DNA from: Akanthomyces muscarius
Lineage: Eukaryota; Ascomycota; Sordariomycetes; Hypocreales; Cordycipitaceae
DNA length: 64,000 nucleotides
NCBI RefSeq assembly: GCF_028009165.1
Contig: NW_026611619.1
Location: 1 to 64,000 of the forward strand
Direction: 5' to 3'
Below, piece by piece: positions 22,579-32,895 of this stretch (the first letter of the stretch is position 1; every line of letters starts with the position of its first letter). Below the pieces are notes generated by a model that was not told the origin of the DNA, did no database searches, and saw only the letters and a list, made by a program, of their open reading frames with translations. Made by a program: the position numbers and the translations under genes.

Positions 22579-23160
22579 CGGCTGTGGTTTAGCGGGCTAG
22601 CTTTTCTCGTCTCTCGAAAAGCTCAGAGTCTTTTTTACATAAAGAAAACCAAGAGCAGGAGCGCGATTGGTCTATCACGTTGAAGCTCACTCTCTGTCCG
22701 CCCCTCCTTCCCAAACTACAGCAGATGATCTATATGCATATTACAAGTACGGGGCTATCAATGAGATGGACGCGCATTGCCGTTTGCACCACAGCCACTC
22801 TAGAGCCATAGAACCGCTACAATTTCGTCTACTAGTCGCTCCCATTGGTACTTTCGCTTTGAAGACGTATCGAAGCGGGGTGTGCATTGTATGACACGCG
22901 CAGACCTAGCAAAGATTCCAGTGTCTGCTTGCGCACGCCGAACCGAATCGGATGTCCTAAACCGATTCGAAACAAGCAACATCAGAAGGTTCCTGAAAAT
23001 GCATGCGTCCAGTCCACTGCAGTCGCAACGCGGTATTGTTTTTGACCCCGAGTAGAGAACGATTTTCCAGGTGGAAGTTTGGCACCCAGCCGCGAGCTTT
23101 TCTCGTAAAATTCATGTTTGAGCAACCATTGATGGCCCCCACAAGGCACGGGACCTCCCC

Positions 23161-23187
23161 GCAGAGCCCGCAGAGCCCGCAGAGCCG
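23161..23187 (+). repeat. 9-bp tandem repeat, three units
   Basis: GCAGAGCCC is repeated in tandem, the third unit differing at its last base. If translated in the 23003 frame it would give Pro-Gln-Ser repeats. Confidence 0.85.
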
Positions 23188-23594
23188 CCGGCAATGCGAC
23201 CTAGCTGCTGCTTGGTTCCGATTTGACGCCGCAGTACAATGTCAGGACCCATTTTGCGATCAGCTTTTGGAGGGGCGATGCAATAATTACATGCAAAGGC
23301 TCGAGGAGTTTATCAATCTAAAATCATGCTGCAGCCCTGCGGGGAGGCCTTGCTCCTTGCCGAGCATAGCCCAGTTTGTAGAGCGGCGCCGACCCACCGT
23401 CATCAACTAGAGGCTCAACACGCCACCGGCGCCATAGTTAAACTCCTACTTGAATAAGTGCCCAAATATGCCACGTTTGCTCAGCTGCATCGAATATTAG
23501 GCAGACCAGGCTTTTGTTGAACAAAGCAATTCACAGGTTTACCTTTGACTGCACAACATCAACCCTGCCACTGCACATCCCGTGTCACGTGCTA

Positions 23595-23755
23595 GACAAT
23601 CGCAATAAGACGGCGAGGGGCCCGCGAGAGGGCCGGGAGGGGACTCTCTTCTAGTCAGTGTGAACAATATGATCATTATTGCGAGCTATCAGCTATCTAT
23701 TCGCGATCTACGTCTTCACTTTCTTCGTGCTAGCCACATCATCCCTGAAAAACCC
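23595..23755 (+). repeat. Diverged direct repeat, copy 1
   Basis: Shares the series CAATAAGA...CGAG, AGTGTGAACAA, ATTATTGCGAGC, CTATT...CTTC, GTGCTAGCC and CATCCCTGA with 23947-24097, with substitutions and small indels. The two copies lie about 345 bp apart, just beyond the 3' end of the minus-strand hypothetical gene. Confidence 0.65.
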
Positions 23756-23946
23756 GCCTCAAATCCATTCCACACCTGCTGAGGTAGATGTTACCTACAG
23801 TAGGCCGTGTGACTCTTTGTGATGGCAAGAAAATCAGAAGATCCGTGTATAATTCTTTTTTTGATAATGATAATGTTTTGTCTCTTCAGAAAAGTACTTC
23901 AGTTTGATTAGAAACGCTTGCGCCAAAGCAAGACGTCATTGTGTTT

Positions 23947-24097
23947 TTGCCATAGCACAATAAGAAGCGAGCCTAAGCGAGAACCTAGCGGGAGGTTCTC
24001 CAGTGAACAACACAGCTATTATTGCGAGCAACCTGCTAGTTGTCTGCGAACTATTTCTTCACCCCCGTTGTGCTGGCCGCGTCATCTCTGACACTTT
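23947..24097 (+). repeat. Diverged direct repeat, copy 2
   Basis: Partner of 23595-23755: CAATAAGAAGCGAG, CAGTGAACAACAC, ATTATTGCGAGCAACC, GTGCTGGCCGCG and CATCTCTGA. It suggests an old local duplication whose original content is no longer recognisable. Confidence 0.65.
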
Positions 24098-24177
24098 CTT
24101 GGCGCAATTCACCTTCCTTGTGAACTTTCATCAGTCAATTTCTGTAGATTCTACTCTTAGGTATCATGTACACCCTT

Positions 24178-25070
24178 CTAGACGTTTTTGAGATATTGCC
24201 GGAAATTCTTTTGCAAAGTATAGAAGCATGTCGTGATCGACTGCCTCGCTGTGTCATCTCCCGTAAACTTCTTGACATCGTGTAAACTTATCAGCTTTCT
24301 GGCGGCCCGCCAAGTATACTTTTCTTGCAATATTGCTTCAAACCATGCGGCGAAGATACTACTTTCACCCTCGCTTGACAGAAAGCGATTGGTTTCATTG
24401 AAGCTCTTGAGCACTGCTATAAGCTCGTCGCGACTCAGCCCTCTAGGATCAATGACATGATGCTGCTTGTCATTGACCGATGTTTTATGTCGATTTGTGA
24501 ACTCAGCCCATTTTTGAGCTTGCGGAGGCGAACGGGTCATCGTGACGGGTGGACTGCTCTGAATTGGGTCGTTCTTGTTTGCACAATGAATCGTCGTAGG
24601 CGAGCTATCCTTGGGAATTATATCGTTTGCCTGTAAATTCTGATCCTTTGCAATGTCGGACATACTTTCATATTTTATGACTTTGGACGTAGCGTTGTTA
24701 ATACTGTCCCCATTTCTTTTCCTTCTGTAACTGGCGTTCATTCTGCTTTCTCTTAGCTCGAACTCACGCCATATCTGATCAAAAACTTGCTGAACTGTTT
24801 TCATAGAACGACATATTTCGCGAAGCTCTCGTTCTGTTATTTCGATCATCAGTCGAATTAAGTCCATGCGAAAGGGTCTTTTCTTATGCAGTCTGCCAAA
24901 CTTTCTTGAGTAGCTGAATTGGAGAGCTCTGCCTGACGCTAATTTTAGCACCGCCATTTCTGCCAAAATAGGTTGATTTCTCTGTGTAGCATCGTCTCAT
25001 ACATTCCGTTTTAGAACTCACGTCGATTGTGGGCGAGATGCAGGCAGGCAAACTCGCTGAGTACGATCAT
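24178..25070 (-). CDS. Hypothetical protein, two exons
   Basis: Exon 1 is 25022-25070, intron 24960-25021 (62 bp, GTGAGT donor, TTTTGGCAG acceptor), exon 2 24178-24959, giving 276 aa. The splice joins MIVLSEFACLHLAHNR to QMAVLKLASGRALQF without a frame break. The first half is basic and helical (SRKFGRLHKKRPFRMDLIRL, then Glu/Arg-rich helices). The middle is polar and probably disordered, and the C-terminal part is helical with aromatic residues (IFAAWFEAILQEKYTWRAA, TTCFYTLQKNFRQYLKNV). I do not recognise the family. A single-exon version from ATG 24957 is possible. Its intact frame beside decayed elements suggests a real gene. Confidence 0.5.
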
Positions 25071-26684
25071 CCTTAAAACCCGGCAAATAAGATGTATGGA
25101 TTGTTATTCGATACAAAAAGCCATATAAGACGTCATTTCAGGTTCCTTGAATCAAATACCTGAAGATGAGGGTCTTTGAAGCAGCTCGGTCCGCCCCGCC
25201 ATCCTCTCTGTCCAAGCTTGGCAAGCCGCAGTGTTGACTTCGATCATTGGGACTTTCACGATTGTGCAATGTGCAAGAGCCCCCCAGACAACTTCAATCG
25301 ATGTTTTATTGATTGGAAAGACCGTAGACTTTTCACCCGCCCATTTCAGTGGACCGCCACAGAGCTATGCTCATTGTTGAAACTTAGCGTGGCTTTAATT
25401 TCCGTTCGGTTCATTACCAGATTCTGTAGTGACATTTGCTGCTGCGGCTTCCATTGTTCGAAAAGATGCTGAACATGCAATGTTCTACTGCCATGTATTC
25501 CCGGCAATAAGTCATGGTGTACAACGGAACCAGATTTACGGTACGAACAAGCTTGTTCCTTTTGGCTTTCTCGTCGATTTCAAATCAGCGATACTGCCAC
25601 CTTGCTTCTCTGAAGTTGATGTCAAAGATATGTTACTCATTTGATGCAGAATGGAGTCCAAATCATCGTTTTGTGTACCCTCTTCATAATAAGCGTACCT
25701 CAAAATGGTATTGCAGCGCAAGTTTCCCAGAAAGTGTTGTTCGAATCGATGCTAGCTGAAACTGTGGTTTATGCATTTTGGGTGCTTTTAAAGTGCTTCT
25801 CGAAACTATGTGCAAATCTTCCACTGGTGGTTTTAGGAGCTCGGTTTCCTGCCTCTCTGACCGTTCAACCACAAGTGTGTTGTGAACTGTGTACAGCTCT
25901 AACCTAAAGTTATTTTTATTTGGGCGAGGCTTGTACTATTGATATCGTTTCAAATGCTGTTTTGCCTGCATTGTCCCACAGAAACGCCTCTTAAGCCGCA
26001 GATTTGTATTGGCGCTGCTAGTTAGCTTTGCCATGTTCCAAGACCCTTACGCTAAAGAAGCTTTCGAGGTCAGTATGAGAGACTTGGCGGTAGCTATCCA
26101 AAGTCTGCTCGGTGTCAAAATGTCGCCCGCAGTCGCTTTAGATTATTCTGAGAATGCATACGCGAGCAATCTTGTCGACGTCGTCAAAGCCTGTAAGCGT
26201 TATTGTGAAAAGATACTAGTGAGTTGATTCAAGTATCCAGTTCCTGTGTTGTTTACTATTAAGATGAAAAGGAAAGAAAATGAATCAACTATACGAGAGC
26301 AGAACAGCACTTCTATAGCTTCGAGCATGTGGAAGGTTCTAGAAGCTCGGCGGCACAGCTACCGCGCAAGCGGCTTGCCGGTTACAGTCATTTTTCTCTA
26401 CGAGAACGACGGATCAAATGGACCCGGGAGCTCTTCTTACGATTCTGAGTTGTTGTTAGATGGTAAGTCACACCCCGAGTGCACCGGAAGAGCTTCAGGG
26501 CCACAGAGCCACGTGTTTCTTTCAAGATATGCTGGAAAACATGATTGAAACATTTGTGGCAAGAGGGGTCTATATGATGAACCACTAATATTGAAGCGTG
26601 CCTTACTAACAATTTGGTGACCTGGTGATCAGATAGTGGCTCTAATGCAATTGCGAGCGTTACTAGCATGCACGGCGTCGAAGG
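25071..26684. other. Unassigned region with possible spliced exons
   Basis: Open segments on both strands look partly coding. On the plus strand, 25420-25644 reads SIVRKDAEHAMFYCHVFPAI, and 25991-26227 reads KRLLSRRFVLALLVSFAMFQ after a plausible acceptor (TTGTCCCACAG). On the minus strand, 25536-25872 also gives long frames. I could not build one consistent gene model and recognise no domain. Confidence 0.35.
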
Positions 26685-28285
26685 ATGCCTAGATATCCCA
26701 ATAACGATGTCCCTATGCGCAGCCGCGTCTTGAATTTTGTCCCTCTTGCCTTCCGACAGCGTTTCGCAGGTCGCCAGCTCACTATGCGAGCCCAAGTTTT
26801 CCCCATGCCAGCATCCAGCCAAGAGGAGAAAGCTGCGGGCCGTTCTAACATGGGATCATTTTCAGGAAGCCAAAGGAGATGAGCCATACAAGAAAGCCGG
26901 CGAGGTACTGCATCACAACAAGTGTTGTCACAACCTGCCTTGGCCAACGCATATATCTGACAATGCCCGCTACTACCTTGAGAACGCACATCACGTGGTA
27001 GTAAGAGAGGAGTCAGTGCCGCAGAGCAAACGCCAGCTGGCTATCGAAAATGCGTACGCAAGGACGACAGCAATACAGGCACGGCAAGATGGGGACAGGG
27101 CGACGAACGCGTTGCGTGGGGCAGTCAATGCTGACACGTTCCGAGAAGCTCAGATGCTGATGGCTGTACGTAGGCACTTGCCGCTCAATTTTGCGATGTA
27201 GCCAGAGTACCAGGCTCTACTGTTGTCCATCCATACCGCGGTGGATGGGTTTCTGGTTGGCTCTGGGGGTGCCGTCGCCGCTGACCTGGGGGCCGCACAC
27301 ACCGCGCATGAGCAGTCGGTCAAGAGGCGGCTGCTGTCTGCTCAGAGCCTCGTCCATAATTCCATGGACGTGTGGTCTTCTCCTCAGCGCAAGTCATCCA
27401 TTGCCATCCATGCGCAGTGGGTCGACGAAGCGTAATTGCCTCGCAAGGCGCTGCTCGGGCCTCCAAACTCCGCCGGTCCCGTACCCGCGCGGCTATGACG
27501 CCTCACTTGATGGGTGTCATGCAGAAGTTCGATCTCACCCACCCGCTCGGCTATCTCACAGGCGACAATGATGTCAAAATCGACACCTGCCTTCCGCCAA
27601 CTCGCCGAAGAGCTACTGCGGGAACATGGCGTTGTGTTTGATCCAGTGGCCTCTGGGACGCGATGGGCCGACCACATAATCAAGCTCTCGCTTCAAGCGT
27701 TCCTCTTCGCAAGCAGCAAAAGGGCCCCGGAAGCGACCACGGAGGAGGGGCAAGTCGAGGTAAACGACGCAACTATTGCCGGTGCGCTGCAGGACGGCAT
27801 CCATTCGGGAAGTGCGTAGCAAAGACCCCGCAGCCAATCCAAGAGGAGGCTGGATGCTGATGGATGGCTGAGCATGGGGGGCTTTAGGCAAAATGCACAG
27901 CATTGCCGTCTTCATTCGCAACTCAACTATCCACAGTGGCGCGTGGGCTGGCATCACGGGGAAGGCATTGGGGCTTGACAACGTTGCACGATGGAACTTC
28001 TGGTCATGCTGCTCGAAGCCGCCATCTGCCAAGACGCCGCCATATCCATCTTCCTTCCCGGCACCACGGCGAGCTGGAAGAAGCTCAAAACGACGCATGA
28101 AGTTTGCAGCAGTTCTACCAAGCGACCGTGGAGCAGCGAATGGAGTGGGCATCGACAGACCGGGTGCTGTGGAACATGGACATGCTGTTCAAGCAATTTG
28201 AGGATGCCAAGGTCCGTATAGAGAGCACCGAGTCTGGAAAATGCTTGATGCAGACAACGTGGAAGATTTTGTAAAGCAATGGCCT
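26685..28285 (+). pseudogene. hAT-family transposase, decayed
   Basis: Begins with a degenerate BED-type region (LTWDHFQEAKGDEPYKKAG, then NARYYLENAHH). The transposase body follows: PEYQALLLSIHTAVDGFLV, NSMDVWSSPQRKSSIAIHAQ, VDEA, KALLGPPN, LGYLTGDN, REHGVVFDPVASGTRWADHI, IKLSLQAFLFASSKRA, and near the end TVEQRMEWASTDRVLWNMDM. The in-frame TAG at 27199 replaces a codon before PEYQ and a TAA at 27433 interrupts VDEA; several frameshifts follow. It stops near 28285, where the Gfd2-like relic begins on the other strand, so the 3' part is lost. No terminal repeats were found. Confidence 0.8.
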
Positions 28286-28610
28286 CGCTTCGTCCGAAGT
28301 TGTACTTGTCTTTGTTGTCCGGAACGAATCGTCCCCTTCTGAGATGGTACTGATCTTCACTCCTTTTACCAAGTGGCGCGAAGCGACGTTTTGTCCAGGC
28401 TTCAGTGTTCTCGAGCCTGAGGTCCATGCTATCCCGACCTCGAGGATCTGGGGGGCACCCTCGTACAGCTCCACATCAGTTGACACTAAGCACTCATTCT
28501 TAGCCCATCCGCGCCGTAAACCGATTTCAGCTCTTGAAGAGTTTGCAGGGCTTTGCGCTGTCTCTAAATTACCTTTTGTCTTTCGTCGATGATAATTGAT
28601 TGTGCTACTA
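28220..28610 (-). pseudogene. Gfd2/YDR514C-like RNase H-fold domain, broken fragment
   Basis: On the minus strand one frame reads NECLVSTDVELYEG and APQILEVGIAWTSG; after a frameshift near 28375 another reads RRGRFVPDNKDKYNFGRSEA. The order (Asp-x-Glu-like start, EVGIAW, then FVPDNKD...FGxSE) is what I recall of fungal Gfd2/YDR514C-like domains, which have an RNase H-like nuclease fold and are related to QIP-type exonucleases. An earlier frame (LQTLQELKSVYGADGLRM) may be its N-terminal part. Two frame changes and the lack of a C-terminal half make it a relic. The assignment is from motif memory only. Confidence 0.5.
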
Positions 28611-29489
28611 ATATGACGTCGCGAGCTTGGTACCTTTTGGCTCTTGAGGTTTGTTTGCTATGGCGTAGCTTCCGAAGCAGTTGGACAACACTCGCAACCA
28701 GATGCACATCCACGCGTAATTAGGCACGTAGCTATGGTGAGGTAAGTGGCAATGTGTATCCCCTGCCATTAATGAGGGGTCCCAGACTTGATCTATTTGA
28801 GTGCGATGCAGTTTCAAAGCGGCATTTTGCAGAAGCCTTCGTTAAGCCCGTTGCTGTCGCTTGCAACTCGGGCACGCCAAGTCTCAGAAGCGATGCGCAG
28901 ATGGTTGCCCGCCGGTTGTCACTACTTCGGTTATCTCCACATTAGATTTCTTATCTGAACTATTATCTGGCTCAACTCGTCTATAGTCGAGAAAAGGTGC
29001 TGAGAACCGGACATTTTTGCTGGCAGGGCTTGGGCAACATGCTGAAGAAGCAATTACGCTCCTTTGACGAGTTGAGGGGAGGTACCAAGTGGTGCCTGAG
29101 GCAGCCATTCTTTGGTAGAGAGGAAGTACCATCACCACCCACTTGACATGAATTGGCAATAAAGGTTGAATTGGAGAATTCGTAGACAGATGACGCTTCC
29201 ATCCGAGAGTCAATTTGAATGAGGACTTGAGCCTCTATCGCGTCTATTAAAGGGCTATATACATCGCCCGATATCGTGTAGAAACATACGCATCAAAAGA
29301 ATCCTGCCTGCCAGCCTGCTCCCAGCCTCTTTGCTGAGATAACTAGCCTCCAACGTGGCGCGCCTGACGACAGCCATCCACGTGACTACAAGCTACACTC
29401 TGTGAGTGAGCGTGACTGCGCCTCTAGATCCATGGCAGACGTGACGATCTAACCGCGAAGCTGCAATCACACATACGTTTTCAAGACAA
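28611..29489. other. Intergenic region upstream of the phosphatase gene
   Basis: No recognisable gene. A 109-codon frame at 28884-29213 (-) lacks an ATG start and any family resemblance. The last few hundred bases before 29490 should contain the phosphatase promoter, but I see no clear element. Confidence 0.4.
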
Positions 29490-30188
29490 ATGAACAGACG
29501 TGGCGAGAAACAACGACGAGTGGTAGCATTGCCGTCACCACAGCCATCTCCATTCTACTTTAAATCAGCGTACGAAGATACCCAACCGATTGCAGAACCA
29601 CAGCGGCTTCTGCTGGTTTTGGACTTGAATCACACACTCATATGTCGCGAAAAGTCTACGAGCCTGACAGCGTATACTTCACGGCCTGGGCTTGCCCAAT
29701 TTTTGGATTACGCCTTCCGCAATCATGACGTAATGATCTGGGCCTCTGCAGAACCTCGCACGGTGAACGCAATAGCCCGAGAAGTTTTGTCAAAGGAGCT
29801 GTATGGGCGACTGATAGCCTGCTGGGCACGAGACAAGCTTCGCCTGCCTACCGCATTACATGGACAGAAAATTCAAATCTTCAAGCATCTCTCATGGGTG
29901 TGGCAGGATGAATTTATCCAGATGAGAAACAAGCAGCCGGGTCAGAGGTGGACACAACGAAACACCGTTCTTGTGGACGACAACGCAGGCAAAGCCGCCA
30001 GCGAACCATATAATCTCGTGCAGATTAGTGCTTTTGATGCAACCTCAGCCATGGCAGAGAGCGATGAGGTTCTTGGCCTGTTGATTGAGTATTTAGAAGT
30101 CCTGAAACATCAAGGCAATGTTAGCTCGTTCATTCGCCAACATCCGTTTGCAAGCAGCCAGTCGACAGCAACGGACGGTCGACAGTAG
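29490..30188 (+). CDS. FCP1/NIF (SCP-like) HAD-superfamily phosphatase
   Basis: 232 aa from ATG 29490. Proteins with the NLI-interacting-factor domain include phosphatases that remove phosphate from the RNA polymerase II C-terminal domain. Motif I is LLVLDLNHTLI: the nucleophile is Asp45, but the usual second Asp (DxDxT) is Asn47. As I recall, a DLNGTL form is common in a fungal subgroup, so the change may be a family trait, with possibly altered activity. Further signs are RPGLAQFLDYAF near 65-76, motif II VMIWASA (81-87) and the VLVDDNAGKAASEPYN block (160-174). The N-terminus is short and basic. The gene converges with the capsid gene, and its stop is followed at once by a 9-bp tandem repeat. 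Confidence 0.82.
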   Translation: MNRRGEKQRRVVALPSPQPSPFYFKSAYEDTQPIAEPQRLLLVLDLNHTLICREKSTSLTAYTSRPGLAQFLDYAFRNHDVMIWASAEPRTVNAIAREVLSKELYGRLIACWARDKLRLPTALHGQKIQIFKHLSWVWQDEFIQMRNKQPGQRWTQRNTVLVDDNAGKAASEPYNLVQISAFDATSAMAESDEVLGLLIEYLEVLKHQGNVSSFIRQHPFASSQSTATDGRQ

Positions 30189-30192
30189 TTTT

Positions 30193-30228
30193 GTCACAAT
30201 AGTCACAACAGTCACAACAGTCACAGCA
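30193..30228 (+). repeat. 9-bp tandem repeat 3' of the phosphatase gene
   Basis: Four units of GTCACAACA with small variations (GTCACAATA, GTCACAACA twice, GTCACAGCA), starting 4 bp after the phosphatase stop codon. Confidence 0.85.
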
Positions 30229-30395
30229 AAATGCAGGAGTAGGGTTGAGTCAGAATAGTGCTTGATTCCTAGCTACAGACAAGGCAGCCATACCGTCTGT
30301 GATAGGCAAAATACAGATCTTTCAGGGGCTTTGTCCCATACACTATTGACACGGTGGAGGTCTTACTACTCCGAGATAGGCGTGGAACGTGACAA
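30200..30395 (-). repeat. Sequence 3' of the capsid gene, duplicated in the spacer
   Basis: On the minus strand, 240-440 bp past the capsid stop codon, this block matches 39470-39660 on the plus strand with many shared runs (AATAGTGTATGGGA, AAGCCCCTGA, TGTAGCTAGGA, TCAAGCACT). It overlaps the tandem repeat at its far end. The remainder of 30189-30636 shows nothing else recognisable. Confidence 0.85.
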
Positions 30396-30636
30396 AATCA
30401 ATGAACAGTACGCTGCAGGAAGTGGAACGGCGGCCATACAAAGTAATACCATTAAGATTACAGCTAGACGTGCAGATAGAAGCATAAAAATACATAAATA
30501 AAGGCGAGCGAGAACAAGCATTCGAGCCTGACGAAGACAGATACAGGACCGTAAACAGAGCAGCTTGGCAAGGCGCAGACTGGCTTCTGTGGTGGAGAGC
30601 GGGCAGCGCAACTGGAAGAGTCCGCACGCTCATGCC

Positions 30637-32895
30637 TTAGCCCGCGATGGTCACCCTCCCGCGTGAGCCTTTGCCTGATGCCTTCGTCTTCGCTGCAGCG
30701 CCGAGAGACCAGCTTTTCCTTGTAGCATCTGCGTCGAGAGGATCGCCGCGCGCGAAAAGTTCCACCGCTGGCGTAACTGCGGAACTGGCAAAGCGTGCTT
30801 GTACTCTTACACCATGCTGCAAAAGGACATAGAGCATCATCGTACTCTCTGGACTGATAGCAATGGTCTCATCCCCGGGCCGCTCCAAGATTGGGAAAAT
30901 GCCGTGGCTGGTAGCTGATCGTTCGAGACCTTCCGCGGATGTGTCGAGCAAGCCGAGACGAAGCAGTCGCATGATGGTGGACGGGTTTGCTGTCGCAAAG
31001 GCGCCGCTCACACTCACCTTCGGAAGCCACTCTGATTCCCACGGCAGACAGCAACAGACGGAAGACTCCACCCAGTATGGCTGTAAAAGTCGTAGGTGAG
31101 CGGGGAAGTGGCTTTCTTTCCACGTGAAGGGCTGTAGTAGCGTGTCCCATCGCACGACATCGACTGACAAGCCAGTAAGATACAAAAACGAGGCCGATGT
31201 ACTGAACTGTGAGTTGAACAGAAATTCCCACCCGAGTCCTGGCGCCGCAAGGTTGGCGGAGAGCCAGGCCGTTGCGGACGCAACCGTGTTAGCCGAAAGC
31301 GCCCACGTGCTACGTCCGGCCGCGAGCAGCGTCACAAAGTCATACATCTGCGACTGCATTGCCCATGCACTAGCGAGCGTCGAAGCCAGTGCCATGAATG
31401 GCCCACACGCGGTGAGTTGGCCGTACCCAGTCTCAGTTGATGTACGCTCCACCTCGGCACCAAGCCAGTCGGCGGTATGGAGTGGTTTGGGCAACGAAAT
31501 AGTCGCACCGGCGACTAGCAGGCTAGGCCAAAGCATGGCGATCTGAAGCGCCTCGTTGGCTTGTTCCTGCAGACCAAACTTTTGCACATACATCTCGATG
31601 TAGTTCAAGACCAGCTCCGGCTTGCCAAAGAACAAAGGATCACGTTCAATGGAATACGCGTCCACGTCACAAAGGCAGACCATGCTAAATCTCTGGTCTA
31701 GATTGTACTGGCTGAACTGTGTCGCGGTGCCAGCAATCGATTCGAGCGACGTCTTGGTTGCGGAGATGGGAGCTTGGTTAAAGCAACAGTACGCCCAAAA
31801 CTCCTGATAGTCGCTCGTGCCGCCCAGGACGTTGACGATTTCGGCGCCTGAATCCATCACATGCGCCGCCCACCCGGGTTGCGTGTTGACGTTGATGACA
31901 GTACCCACCGCAGGCTGGGGGTTTCGAGCCATGGTCACACCCTTTAGCGCCCCAGCTACGGAGTCAAAGTATAGAAAGTAAGCTTTGAGCAGCAAGGCGA
32001 TGTGGTTGTCTCCAGCTGAAGCACCAAGAACGCGGCCCAGCAGAATGGACTGCGCGCTCTTGTCGTCGTCCAGCTGAAACATATGAGACCAAGCCCGAAG
32101 CATGCCCGGGTCAGGATAAGTGCCCAGCTTCGTCGCGAGACCTCTGCTGATACTAACGGGATACATCGCACCCGAGCTACGAGCGCGGATTATTCTTTTG
32201 GGAGATATTTCGTAGAGAAGGGGATATCCCTGCGAGTCAGGGATACCTTCAACAGGCAGACCAGGCAGCGCGACTCCTCGTCTGTCTGTCACGACCAAAT
32301 TGACGGGGAAGAACAAGTCGTAAGCCGCGCCGGCAACGACATTTGTTGACTCAATGATACTCTTATCGATAACCTCTGCTTTACCGAAGCGCGCAGTGAT
32401 AAAGCGCTTCAAGGACGGAAAGATTGGTGTACTCGCGTTGCGACTCGGCGTGGCTACCTCCTCGAAGTTGGAAAAGTGCGCCCTTCCACGCATCTCTTGG
32501 ACTAGGCTTTCCACTGACTTGAGAAGCTTTGGCGCAGACCTGGCTGCGCTTGCGCTCGCCGGCGGGGGAGCATTGCTGGGAAATTCGTTTTCGGCTAGAG
32601 GTGCATTGGTCGAGAAGATGCTGTGCGGTCCTGTGATGATCGGTGCGTCATCACGCTGAGATTCTCCTCTATTGTCGGACTGTGCCGGTACGTCGTCGGT
32701 CATATGGACTTGAACCGGGATTTGTACGGTGGCTCTAGGTGCAGATCTGATAGGCTGTTCGGTTGGTGCCGTGGCCCCAGTGCGTCTCTGGCCGAAAGCC
32801 TCTTCCGTTGAAGTTTCTTCTCGGCGGCTCGGAGGCATATTTTCGGACTCAGCGCTCGACAAGTCGTGTTCCTCGCTACTGCTTGTATCAACCAT
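30637..32895 (-). CDS. Totivirus-like capsid protein, endogenous viral element
   Basis: 752 aa from ATG 32895 (context accATGG); an upstream TTG extension of 7 codons is unlikely. It is homologous along most of its length to the N-terminal domain of the capsid-RdRp protein: GDNHIALLLKAYFLYFD against GDNHIALFVKAYLAYFD, DYQEFWAYCCF against RYQEFWAYCCL, and NEALQIAMLWP identical. That block shows it descends from a totivirus-type capsid gene, which in the virus forms the particle around the dsRNA. The first 120 residues or so are Ser/Pro/Glu-rich, an extension the fusion protein lacks. The tail is Lys/Gly/Arg-rich. There is no intron or internal stop. It is divergent from the capsid-RdRp gene and convergent with the phosphatase gene. 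Identification as viral capsid relies on its link to a domain fused to an RdRp. Confidence 0.88.
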   Translation of the reverse strand: MVDTSSSEEHDLSSAESENMPPSRREETSTEEAFGQRRTGATAPTEQPIRSAPRATVQIPVQVHMTDDVPAQSDNRGESQRDDAPIITGPHSIFSTNAPLAENEFPSNAPPPASASAARSAPKLLKSVESLVQEMRGRAHFSNFEEVATPSRNASTPIFPSLKRFITARFGKAEVIDKSIIESTNVVAGAAYDLFFPVNLVVTDRRGVALPGLPVEGIPDSQGYPLLYEISPKRIIRARSSGAMYPVSISRGLATKLGTYPDPGMLRAWSHMFQLDDDKSAQSILLGRVLGASAGDNHIALLLKAYFLYFDSVAGALKGVTMARNPQPAVGTVINVNTQPGWAAHVMDSGAEIVNVLGGTSDYQEFWAYCCFNQAPISATKTSLESIAGTATQFSQYNLDQRFSMVCLCDVDAYSIERDPLFFGKPELVLNYIEMYVQKFGLQEQANEALQIAMLWPSLLVAGATISLPKPLHTADWLGAEVERTSTETGYGQLTACGPFMALASTLASAWAMQSQMYDFVTLLAAGRSTWALSANTVASATAWLSANLAAPGLGWEFLFNSQFSTSASFLYLTGLSVDVVRWDTLLQPFTWKESHFPAHLRLLQPYWVESSVCCCLPWESEWLPKVSVSGAFATANPSTIMRLLRLGLLDTSAEGLERSATSHGIFPILERPGDETIAISPESTMMLYVLLQHGVRVQARFASSAVTPAVELFARGDPLDADATRKSWSLGAAAKTKASGKGSRGRVTIAG

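Larger units (their letters stand above)
21790..24177. other. Unassigned 2.4-kb stretch
   Basis: No recognised gene. It contains a possible short exon on the minus strand (22475-22578), a 9-bp tandem repeat (23161-23187), a 135-codon frame at 23003-23410 (+) that matches nothing I know and partly consists of that repeat, and two diverged direct-repeat copies (23595-23755, 23947-24097). The frame has no family support and is not called as a gene. Confidence 0.5.

Noticed and set aside
23355..23420. tRNA-like sequence (TAGCCCAGTTTGTAGAGC)
   Set aside because: It resembles an A box and D arm, but I find no matching anticodon stem, T arm or acceptor pairing; at most a tRNA relic.
30360..30640. 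Small frames between the phosphatase and capsid genes
   Set aside because: They lie in 3' flanking sequence, have no family resemblance and overlap each other on the same strand in different frames.
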